The position numbers were made by a program, and so were the translations under genes. A stretch of DNA of 38,420 nt, from contig JAVBNU010000021.1 of assembly GCA_031551265.1 (NCBI GenBank), forward strand, positions 1-38,420, written 5' to 3'. This DNA comes from JAVBNU01 sp031551265. GTDB lineage: Bacteria; Cyanobacteriota; Vampirovibrionia; Gastranaerophilales; Gastranaerophilaceae. Below are positions 32,491 through 38,420 of the stretch, one piece after another. Below the pieces are notes generated by a model. The model searched no databases. It was not told the DNA's origin and worked only from the letters and a program-made list of their open reading frames with translations. How positions within the stretch are numbered: the stretch's first letter is position 1; each line of letters begins with the position of its first letter.

Positions 32491-33051
32491 ATGGATTTAG
32501 AATTAAAACAAAAACTGCAAAAAATTAAAGTCGTTGCGTTCGACGTAGACGGCGTTATGACCGATGGCAGCCTGACATTCCTTGAGGACGGGCGTGAAGT
32601 CAAAACCTACAACGCAAAAGACGGTCAAGGTATCGTCATGCTCAACCATGCCGGCTTTAAAACGGTTATTATCACGGCACGCAATAATGGTACGGTTACG
32701 CATAGGTTTAAAATCCTGGGTATGCACAAGCTTTTTCAGGGGCAAAAAAATAAGTCGAAAGCACTTGATGAACTCATTGCCGAATACGGTGTATCACTGG
32801 ACGAAGTTGCGTATATGGGTGACGACTTGCCCGATATCTGCGTACTAAAACGGGTTGGGCTGGCATGCTGCCCGGCTGATGCAGTGGATGAGGTCCGTGA
32901 AATCAGCAATTTTGTTTCATCACACAACGGTGGACGTGGCGCTGTGCGTGAGTTATGCAATTTATTATTAAAAGCCCAAAACAAATTTGATATGCAGCAA
33001 TGGATTAACAGAGACGAAAAGGTAGCTGATAGCAATGTCGGAGCTTTATAA
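32491..33051 (+). CDS. kdsC: Kdo-8-phosphate phosphatase (HAD superfamily, KdsC type)
   Basis: Removes phosphate from Kdo 8-phosphate. The 186-residue HAD protein has the nucleophile motif FDVDGVMTDGS near 16-26, followed by YNAKDGQGI, the ITARN motif II and GDDLPDICVLKRVGL as motif III/IV. It has no cap domain, as in KdsC tetramers. FVSSHNGGRGAVRELCNLLL is the usual C-terminal closure. The gene overlaps purM by 17 nt, so the Kdo and purine genes are coupled. kdsA and kdsB are not in the window. Confidence 0.94.
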   Translation: MDLELKQKLQKIKVVAFDVDGVMTDGSLTFLEDGREVKTYNAKDGQGIVMLNHAGFKTVIITARNNGTVTHRFKILGMHKLFQGQKNKSKALDELIAEYGVSLDEVAYMGDDLPDICVLKRVGLACCPADAVDEVREISNFVSSHNGGRGAVRELCNLLLKAQNKFDMQQWINRDEKVADSNVGAL

Positions 33052-33970
33052 ACAATCAGGTGTTGATGTTGGTAAAGCCAATGAGCTTACACGGCAAATA
33101 CGTGAAAAAACCCGTTTGAAAAATATCGGACGGTTTTCAGCATTATGTGAACATCCTCTTTTACCCGATTATTATATGGTTACAACAGTTGATGGTATTG
33201 GTACAAAAATTTTACCATTGCTTGCAAGAAAAGATTTCAAAACAATTGCTAACGATGTAATTGCGATGAATTTGAATGATTTAGCCTGTTCAGGCGCGGC
33301 TGCAATTAGTTTTTCTGATTATATTGCGCTCAATTCTATTGAGCCACAACATATTTCAGAGATTATAAAAGAAATATCCACGCAGCTACAGCAGTATGGC
33401 TGTATTTTAGCGTCAGGCGAAACCTCTGAAATGAAAGACCTTATTCCTACTGAAAAAATGGATATTGCCGGTTTTGCGGTTGGATTGGTGAAGAAAGAAA
33501 ATGTGTTGCCGGCTGAAGATATTAGAGCAGGTGATGTGATTATTGGACTTGTCTCATCGGGTGCCCATGCCAATGGTTTTTCGCTCATTCGTAAATTGTA
33601 TGATGAGCAAAAATTAACGGAGGCTGAATTTGAGCAAATGCTTGCTCCAACAACAATTTATATTAATGAAATTGTTGAATTAGCTGGCATGAAGCTCATT
33701 AAATCAGCGGCAAACATCACGGGTGGCGGGCTTGAGCATAATATTCGCCGTGCATTGCCTGAAGATACGGTTTTTATGGCTGATTTAGATACGATTCCGT
33801 CTCAGCCGATTTTTGAAAAATTATACGAATTATGTGGCGATGAATGCTACGATATTTTCAATATGGGACTTGGCTTTTGTGTAATTGTCGATAAAACAAA
33901 CGTCGATACAGTAATGCAAAAGCTCGCTAAATATAAGCCGTTTATATTCGGTGAGGTGTTAAAAGCATGA
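33035..33970 (+). CDS. purM: Phosphoribosylformylglycinamidine cyclo-ligase (AIR synthetase)
   Basis: Closes the imidazole ring using ATP in purine synthesis. At 311 residues it is somewhat shorter than the usual 340-350. YKQSGVDVGKANELTRQI is the N-terminal signature. TTVDGIGTKILPLL, NDVIAMNLNDLACSGAAAI and SGETSEMKD are divergent forms of the GVGTK, MCVND and GGETAEM motifs. GLVSSGAHANGFSLIRKL, then NITGGGLEHNIRRALP and FNMGLGFCVIV complete the family pattern. It starts inside kdsC and overlaps purD by 4 nt (ATGA). Confidence 0.93.
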   Translation: MSELYKQSGVDVGKANELTRQIREKTRLKNIGRFSALCEHPLLPDYYMVTTVDGIGTKILPLLARKDFKTIANDVIAMNLNDLACSGAAAISFSDYIALNSIEPQHISEIIKEISTQLQQYGCILASGETSEMKDLIPTEKMDIAGFAVGLVKKENVLPAEDIRAGDVIIGLVSSGAHANGFSLIRKLYDEQKLTEAEFEQMLAPTTIYINEIVELAGMKLIKSAANITGGGLEHNIRRALPEDTVFMADLDTIPSQPIFEKLYELCGDECYDIFNMGLGFCVIVDKTNVDTVMQKLAKYKPFIFGEVLKA

Positions 33971-35370
33971 CCGAATTTAATTTTCTTGTGATTGGCTCGG
34001 GCGCGCGTGAGCATGCGATTTGCCATAAGTTAAAACAATCAACTTTTTTAAAAGAACTATACTTGGCTGATGCGAATGACGGTTTCAAAAATTTGGGTGT
34101 AAATATCGATTACGGTGACTTTGATGACTTGGCGAAAAAGGCTCAGAAAAATAACGTCGATATCCTGGTTGTTGGCTCTGAAAATTATCTTGCAAAGGGC
34201 ATTGTTGATATTTTTGAAAAATACAATATCAAATCAATCGGGGCTAATGCGTATCACACTCAACTAGAGAGCTCTAAGTCTTTTGCTAAAGATTTTATGC
34301 AAAAACATGGTATTAAGACGGCAGGGTATAAGTTAATTGAGCAGAAAGAAGATATAGATTTTACAGATTTTGAACTACCATATGTCATCAAAGCCGATGG
34401 GCTTTGTGGCGGCAAAGGAGTTGTTATAGCTAACAATAAAGAACAAGCTCAAAATATTATAGAAGAATTTTTAAGTGGAAAATTTGGTGAAGCTTCAATA
34501 ATAATCCCAACATGCTGTCATTGCGAGGCTTCGCAAGAAGCCGCGGCAATCCAGTTTCATGAATTTCTGGATTGCCACGCTCACTCCGTTCGCTCGCAAA
34601 GACGCCACGATTTAAAACAAGACTCGCAACCCTTGAACTTAGAAATCGATGCAAACAAAGTTACTTTACACAAAGTTTTGCTGGAAGAATTTTTAGAAGG
34701 CGAAGAACTTTCGCTAATGAGCGCATTTGACGGAAAAACTTTGAAATCGTTTATCCCTGCACGTGATTTTAAAAAACTCTCAGCAGGCAAAAACTCGCCG
34801 AACACAGGAGGCATGGCAGCGTACTGTCCGATTGAATTGACAAATGAGCAAAAACAAAAATTACACGATTACGAAAAAAAACTTGAAAAAGCATTTTTGA
34901 CTGAGAAAGCTGATTTTACAGGTTTTATTTACAGTGGCTTAATATGGGCAGAGAATGATTTTTATGTCTTAGAGTATAACATGCGTCTTGGTGACCCTGA
35001 AGTACAGGCGCTTTTGATGAGTTTGAAAAGTGATTTAGGCGAGTTATTTTTTAATATTGCCAATAAAAGCCTTGATAAAGTGACTTTAGAGTGGAGTGAA
35101 GAGACAAGCGCCTGTCTTACAGTAGCAGTTGAGGGGTATCCTGATAGTTCAGCTTTAAAAGATGGCGAGTTGATAGAAAATATTGATGAAATATCTAAAG
35201 AGGTTCAGATTTTTTACGCTGGTGTTAAAGAGCAAAACGGTAAGCTCTATTCAAAAGGAGGGCGCATTTTGTCACTATGCACAACAGGAGAAAAACCGTT
35301 TGAAAAGCTTTACTATGCTGCTCGACAATTAAAAATGAAATACAAGTATTTCAGAAGTGATATAAAGTAA
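33967..35370 (+). CDS. purD: Phosphoribosylamine-glycine ligase (GAR synthetase) with a repeat-derived insertion
   Basis: ATP-grasp ligase of purine synthesis. FLVIGSGAREHAICHKL begins the N-domain and YVIKADGLCGGKGVVIA the ATP-grasp fold. LLEEFLEGEELSLMSAFD, NTGGMAAYCP and YVLEYNMRLGDPEVQALL are family hallmarks. At 467 residues it is about 40-50 longer than usual. The excess lies between GKFGEAS and HKVLLEEFLEGEE (about residues 177-237), where the family has a short loop of the ATP-grasp B subdomain. Most of this insert (residues about 184-215) is a translated palindromic repeat. The rest of the protein looks intact, so the insertion is probably tolerated. Last gene of the kdsD-kdsC-purM-purD operon. 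Confidence 0.94.
   Translation: MTEFNFLVIGSGAREHAICHKLKQSTFLKELYLADANDGFKNLGVNIDYGDFDDLAKKAQKNNVDILVVGSENYLAKGIVDIFEKYNIKSIGANAYHTQLESSKSFAKDFMQKHGIKTAGYKLIEQKEDIDFTDFELPYVIKADGLCGGKGVVIANNKEQAQNIIEEFLSGKFGEASIIIPTCCHCEASQEAAAIQFHEFLDCHAHSVRSQRRHDLKQDSQPLNLEIDANKVTLHKVLLEEFLEGEELSLMSAFDGKTLKSFIPARDFKKLSAGKNSPNTGGMAAYCPIELTNEQKQKLHDYEKKLEKAFLTEKADFTGFIYSGLIWAENDFYVLEYNMRLGDPEVQALLMSLKSDLGELFFNIANKSLDKVTLEWSEETSACLTVAVEGYPDSSALKDGELIENIDEISKEVQIFYAGVKEQNGKLYSKGGRILSLCTTGEKPFEKLYYAARQLKMKYKYFRSDIK
34516..34610 (+). repeat. Palindromic repeat translated inside purD
   Basis: It begins TGTCATTGCGAGGC, with an inner hairpin GGCTTCGCAAGAAGCC. It continues CGGCAATCCAG, a TTTCATGAATTT centre and CTGGATTGCC, and ends near CGCTCGCAAAGACGCCACGA. 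The arms GGCAATCCAG and CTGGATTGCC are exact complements. Fragments of the same family occur at 7863-7898 and 15949-15960. It is read through in frame, adding about 32 residues, including four of Cys and His near its start (CCHCEASQEAAA). Confidence 0.85.
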
Positions 35371-35378
35371 CTTTCCAC

Positions 35379-35410
35379 TAGCAAATTTTTTCATGTTCGG
35401 TTTTTAAATA
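35379..35410 (+). promoter_or_regulatory. Shared upstream element, copy 4 (before the 35435 gene)
   Basis: TAGCAAAT, a T run, then CATGTTCGG (35392-35400) and TTTTTAAATAAG. The last G is 34 nt before the ATG at 35435. Only one base differs from GTTTGG in the core. Confidence 0.55.
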
Positions 35411-35434
35411 AGTGTAGATTAATTGGAGAAAGAC

Positions 35435-35929
35435 ATGAAAATAGCTGCTGTACCCTGTTATAACTTGAGTAAGTCACAAATAAATGCTGCTAAAAACAAT
35501 AGTTTTAAAGCATTAGGCCGTGATTTTGATTGGGAAAAATTCAACGAGAAAAATAAAAACAATTATCCTGACGATTGTTATATTCATACTGTTGGTCGTT
35601 TGCCAAAATTTGACAGTCAAGAAAGATTTTTGAGCAAAATCTTAGGTCCTTTAATAGAAAATAGACTAAAATTCGCTAATGATGGCATGGGTGAATTCAC
35701 TTTAGGGGGTTCACAAAAGTTGCCTCAATATGGTGGTTTTGACTGGAAAGCAACAAGCTGTGATTATTTTTTATATTTTAGCAGGCCTGAGGAAGGGATT
35801 CTAAAAATCGATGTGAGCAAAGAATATGAGCAAATATGCCAGGCATACCGATACGAAGGTAATCAGCGTGATTTAGCGCTTGCAAGTTTTTTACTTGCTA
35901 ATGATTGGGTAAAAGCAGGCAGGCAATAA
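35435..35929 (+). CDS. Orphan protein, 164 aa, with the SFKA leader
   Basis: The product has no family that I recognise. The leader MKIAAVPCYNLSKSQINAAK, then NNSFKALG, resembles the starts of the two giant sigma-like proteins. The body is hydrophilic, with WEKFNEKNKNNYPDDCY, a Gly-rich GEFTLGGSQKLPQYGGFDW and a C-terminal helix-rich part ending ASFLLANDWVKAGRQ. An upstream TTG at 35423 is in frame, but TTGGAGA there is the ribosome site of the ATG at 35435. The shared upstream element at 35379 and the hairpin at 35942 make it a single-gene unit. Confidence 0.72.
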   Translation: MKIAAVPCYNLSKSQINAAKNNSFKALGRDFDWEKFNEKNKNNYPDDCYIHTVGRLPKFDSQERFLSKILGPLIENRLKFANDGMGEFTLGGSQKLPQYGGFDWKATSCDYFLYFSRPEEGILKIDVSKEYEQICQAYRYEGNQRDLALASFLLANDWVKAGRQ

Positions 35930-35941
35930 ATTAGACACAGA

Positions 35942-35969
35942 AAAGATGCAAGTTTGAACTTACATCTTT
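35942..35969 (+). terminator. Intrinsic terminator after the 35435 gene
   Basis: AAAGATG-C-AAGTT (35942-35954) pairs with AACTT-A-CATCTTT, with one mismatch, followed by AATAATG. The T run is short, so efficiency is uncertain; it could also serve the minus-strand gene that ends at 36017. Confidence 0.55.
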
Positions 35970-36016
35970 AATAATGTTGAAATTGCCAAAAGTTAATATT
36001 TTTGTTTCGTAATAAA

Positions 36017-36163
36017 TTACGCTTTAAAACAAGCTGTTTCCTTTGCTTGTGGGAAATTTTCACTTACACTGTGATTCATGCTGCTAAGGGTTAAAACCCA
36101 GGCTATAGCCAGCATGGACACGAGGCTTATAAGCAAATATTTTGCTATTTTCTTTTCATCCAT
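36017..36163 (-). CDS. Small single-span membrane protein, 48 aa
   Basis: MDEKKIAKY is followed by one hydrophobic helix (LLISLVSMLAIAWVLTL, 10-26) and a short hydrophilic tail ending ETACFKA. GGAG lies 10 nt before the ATG. It follows the tandem-repeat protein gene by 70 nt on the same strand, so the two may be co-transcribed. The orientation suggests a cytoplasmic N-terminus by the positive-inside rule. No family recognised. It accounts for about half of the otherwise gene-free 35930-36233 stretch. Confidence 0.55.
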   Translation of the reverse strand: MDEKKIAKYLLISLVSMLAIAWVLTLSSMNHSVSENFPQAKETACFKA

Positions 36164-36233
36164 AGTATAAATACTCCAATCACGATATTTCATTTCAAGC
36201 TAATTCATATTCATTTTTTCACTAAGCTGTCGG

Positions 36234-36980
36234 TTACGCACTAGCGCTGAAGCTGCCGCCTCCACCTGAAGATGAGCAAGATGAAGAGCCGCCGCCATCA
36301 GAAGATGCGCTGCCGCCAGAGTCTGTACTTGCTGCTGTTGCGCCGCCCGTAAATGCTACAACGTTGTCATTGCCTGCCATCATTGGTGTGCCGTAGTTTG
36401 CGGCAACAGCACCGGCTACAGAAGGTGGTTGTGTTGTTGCTGTACCTTTGGCGTTGTTAGCTGCAACTGTTTCTGTCTGTGCTGCATTTGCAATAACGCC
36501 AGCTACAGAAGGTGGCTGAGCCACAGGTGGTTTAGCACTGTTAGCTGCAACTTTCTCGGTCTCTGCACCTTTCGCAATAGCGCCAGCCACAGATGGTGGT
36601 TGAGTTACAGGTGGTGCATCATTTTTAGCTGCAATTTTCTCGGTTTCTGCGCCTTTAGCAATAGCTCCTGCTACAGATGGTGGTTGTGCAGTTGTTGGCT
36701 TAGCATTGTTGGCTGCAACTGTTTTTGCTTCTGCATTTTCAGCAATAATACCGGCTACAGAAGGTGGTTGAGCAGTATCTTTAACATTATTAGCTGCTGT
36801 AACCATCTCTACATCGTTATCCATTCCGATTATTGCATTTTTTGCGCTGAAGTTGAATAAGGATTGATGTTCATTGGCGTCTTTGATTGAAGGTCCGGCA
36901 GTATTTAAGCCGAAAGACGCAGAGTTCATAAGTGAACTTTGTCCTTGGTTAAATCCTGTTACTCCATTGAATAGGGCCAT
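36234..36980 (-). CDS. Tandem-repeat QPPSVAG protein, 248 aa
   Basis: No family recognised. A 60-residue N-terminal part (MALFNGVTGFNQGQSSLMNS...) leads into five copies of a unit of about 29-33 residues built around QPPSVAG-x-(I/V)A, then an acidic/Ala stretch such as ETEKVAANNAKP (about 70-205). The C-terminal 40 residues are Gly/Ser-rich low complexity (SSDGGGSSSCSSSGGGGSF) with one Cys. There is no signal peptide. The gene has a strong AAGGAG site. Unit number is likely to vary between strains by slippage. It could be a structural, surface or phase-variable protein secreted by a non-Sec route (inference only). Confidence 0.75.
   Translation of the reverse strand: MALFNGVTGFNQGQSSLMNSASFGLNTAGPSIKDANEHQSLFNFSAKNAIIGMDNDVEMVTAANNVKDTAQPPSVAGIIAENAEAKTVAANNAKPTTAQPPSVAGAIAKGAETEKIAAKNDAPPVTQPPSVAGAIAKGAETEKVAANSAKPPVAQPPSVAGVIANAAQTETVAANNAKGTATTQPPSVAGAVAANYGTPMMAGNDNVVAFTGGATAASTDSGGSASSDGGGSSSCSSSGGGGSFSASA
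36410..36780 (-). repeat. Tandem coding repeats of the QPPSVAG protein
   Basis: Five in-frame units of roughly 87-99 bp, each with a sequence related to CTACAGAAGGTGGTTG (plus strand) encoding QPPSVAG read from the other strand. The QPPSVAG part is strongly conserved, while the intervening Ala-rich part varies. Confidence 0.75.
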
Positions 36981-37178
36981 AAAATACTCCTTGTAAATAA
37001 TAATCCACGTTTTTCAATTCTATATCTATATAAAAACATTTTGTATGGCTCGATTTCAGATTTAATAAAATTCGTTACAATGGTTTACAATTACTTTATA
37101 AGGCCATTGTAACCGTACGTAAAGGATGTTTTAATTTGTTTGCTTGTAAATTCATGAAAAAAAATATAAAATACAGCT

Positions 37179-37685
37179 ATGGCTATAGTATATTTATGTC
37201 TTGGTTCGAATAAACCTGAAAAAGTCAGCTTTGTGCAACAGGCGACGAATCTTTTGTCGTGTGATAATTTGATAAAAATAATCAGGACATCAACACTCTA
37301 TGAAACAGAGCCCTGGGGTAATAAAAATCAGGATTGGTTTGTTAATGCAGTGATTGAGGCTAAAACGAATTTAACGCCTGACGAGTTGCTGCAATTGTGT
37401 CAGGGCGTAGAAGGCCACCTGGGGCGTAACCGCGATGAAGAAGAGCATTGGGGTGAGCGTCCGATTGATATAGATATATTATTTTATGGCGATATAATTT
37501 TGGACTCGGAAGACCTAAAAATCCCGCACCCAAGAATGCACGAGCGTGCTTTTGTGCTGGTACCTCTACTTGAGTTAATCCCTGATTTTATACATCCTGT
37601 GTGTAATAAAACAATGTTAGAGCTGCATGATGATTTAGAGAATCCTGAGAGCGTATTTTTGTACGGAACAAGAATAGATGACTAA
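37179..37685 (+). CDS. folK: 2-amino-4-hydroxy-6-hydroxymethyldihydropteridine pyrophosphokinase
   Basis: Transfers pyrophosphate from ATP to the pterin alcohol in folate synthesis. The 168-residue protein has VYLCLGSNKPEK at the N-terminus, STLYETEPWGNKNQDWFVNAV and the signature GERPIDIDILFYGD with its two magnesium-binding Asp residues. IPHPRMHERAFVLVPLLEL completes the active site. No ribosome site is evident; TATAAA lies close upstream, so a very short leader is possible. It overlaps the following flavoprotein gene by 8 nt. Confidence 0.95.
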   Translation: MAIVYLCLGSNKPEKVSFVQQATNLLSCDNLIKIIRTSTLYETEPWGNKNQDWFVNAVIEAKTNLTPDELLQLCQGVEGHLGRNRDEEEHWGERPIDIDILFYGDIILDSEDLKIPHPRMHERAFVLVPLLELIPDFIHPVCNKTMLELHDDLENPESVFLYGTRIDD

Positions 37686-38420
37686 TCGCAAGTATATCGC
37701 AATTATCGGCGGCGGCCCCGCGGGTGTTATGTGTGCTATTGAGGCATCAAAAAACCCGGAAAATAAAGTATATATTATTGAGCAGAAAAATGTTCTCGGT
37801 ACTCTTTTGCCGACAGGCGGCGGGCGTTGTAATCTCGCTTACAACGAGTTTAATCCCAATCAGCTTGTTAAAAATTTTCCTCGAGGCGAAAAATTTCTCT
37901 ATTCGGTATTTTCTCAGTTTGCAACGGAAGATACTCTAAATTTTTTTGAAAACATAGACGTGCCAACATACGTTCAGGATGATAACAGAATTTTCCCATG
38001 CTCGGATAAAGCGGCTGATGTGCGCGATGCTCTATTGAAAGAGCTTGAAAAACCTAATATTGAGATTATCCCAAAAAGAGTATATTCAATAGATAAATTA
38101 CGCAGCGGTTTCAGTATAGACCTTATGAGCAGCACAATAGATGCTGATGTGATTGTGCTTGCGACGGGCGGCAGCCGGGCAGGACACCGATTAGCCACGC
38201 AGTTTGGACATCATATAGTTGAGGCGAAGCCGGCATTGACAGCGTTAAAAATAAAAGAAAATAAATTTTACCAGCTCCAAGGCGTTTCGCTGCAAAACAT
38301 TGATGCTGCAGTTATACACAAAGGCAAGACTATACATAAGCTCAACGGCGATATGCTTTTTACACACAATTCAATCTCAGGCCCGTTCATTTTTAAAATA
38401 GCATCGCTGTGCGCGTTTCT
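37678..38420 (+). CDS. HI0933/YhiN-family FAD-dependent oxidoreductase (3' partial)
   Basis: The visible 247 residues start MTNRKYIAIIGGGPAGVMCAI, a dinucleotide-binding GGGPAG motif. LLPTGGGRCNLAYNEFNP is the GGGRCN block characteristic of the HI0933 family. FPCSDKAADVRDALLKEL, IVLATGGSRAGHRLATQFGH and MLFTHNSISGPFIFKIA follow in family order. The molecular function of this family is poorly defined. The start overlaps the end of folK in ATGACTAA, indicating coupling. The gene runs off the window end. Confidence 0.9.
   Translation, partial: MTNRKYIAIIGGGPAGVMCAIEASKNPENKVYIIEQKNVLGTLLPTGGGRCNLAYNEFNPNQLVKNFPRGEKFLYSVFSQFATEDTLNFFENIDVPTYVQDDNRIFPCSDKAADVRDALLKELEKPNIEIIPKRVYSIDKLRSGFSIDLMSSTIDADVIVLATGGSRAGHRLATQFGHHIVEAKPALTALKIKENKFYQLQGVSLQNIDAAVIHKGKTIHKLNGDMLFTHNSISGPFIFKIASLCAF

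Noticed and set aside
36429..36860. Cys-rich plus-strand frame opposite the QPPSVAG repeats
   Set aside because: It is the reverse complement of the repeat units with no ribosome site; its periodic composition follows from the minus-strand gene.

Overview
This window looks like a chromosomal segment of a non-photosynthetic relative of the Cyanobacteria, most likely a gut-type Melainabacterium (Gastranaerophilales/Vampirovibrionia). This is inference from three things. The F0F1 ATP synthase cluster has the cyanobacterial order a-c-b'-b-delta-alpha-gamma with two different b-type subunits and with beta and epsilon absent. There is a Ycf45-type AAA/R3H protein. The gene content is anaerobic and AT-rich, with a group B-like [FeFe] hydrogenase and no photosynthesis genes in view. 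No tRNA, rRNA, CRISPR array, transposase or phage gene was found.

Layout. 1-1338: 3' part of a CCA-adding enzyme. 1341-1480: a candidate structured RNA, then a small orphan gene. 1913-3196: purA (minus). 3567-8969: the atp cluster, interrupted by palindromic repeats before the c and gamma genes. 8977-9725: a small XRE regulator and a divergent candidate small RNA. 9726-11324: the Ycf45-like ATPase (minus). 11819-15946: DUF308 membrane protein, a large bitopic protein, a solute-binding lipoprotein and a PC4-like protein. 16153-18720: priA. 18715-24706: two giant sigma-70-like proteins (minus). 24765-29316: [FeFe] hydrogenase, M48 peptidase, alanine dehydrogenase and pyrF (minus). 29424-29700: a type I toxin-like small gene. 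29702-31304: a CgeB-like glycosyltransferase and a STAS-like protein (minus). 31496-35370: a tight kdsD-kdsC-purM-purD operon. 35435-36980: a small tagged protein, a 48-residue membrane protein and a tandem-repeat protein. 37179-38420: folK and the start of an HI0933-type flavoprotein.

The most unusual content is the pair of adjacent sigma-70-like proteins of 943 and 1022 residues. Each has a recognisable sigma region 2, a region 3.2-like linker and a first region 4, followed by a long array of further region-4-like helix-turn-helix modules at roughly 100-residue spacing (about six and eight modules in total). Both genes, a small gene at 35435 and the orphan gene at 1533 share an upstream element: TAGCAAAT, a T run, then ATGTTTGG and an A/T stretch, placed 34-39 nt before the start codon. 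The two sigma-like proteins and the 35435 product also share an N-terminal leader of the form M-x-(I/V)-x-x-(I/V) ... S-F-(K/R). Together these suggest a dedicated regulatory system with its own promoter class.

A second theme is palindromic repeats. Several families fill the intergenic spaces. In three places (the CCA-adding enzyme, PriA and PurD) a copy sits inside a conserved gene, in frame and translated, as the palindromic elements of Rickettsia do.
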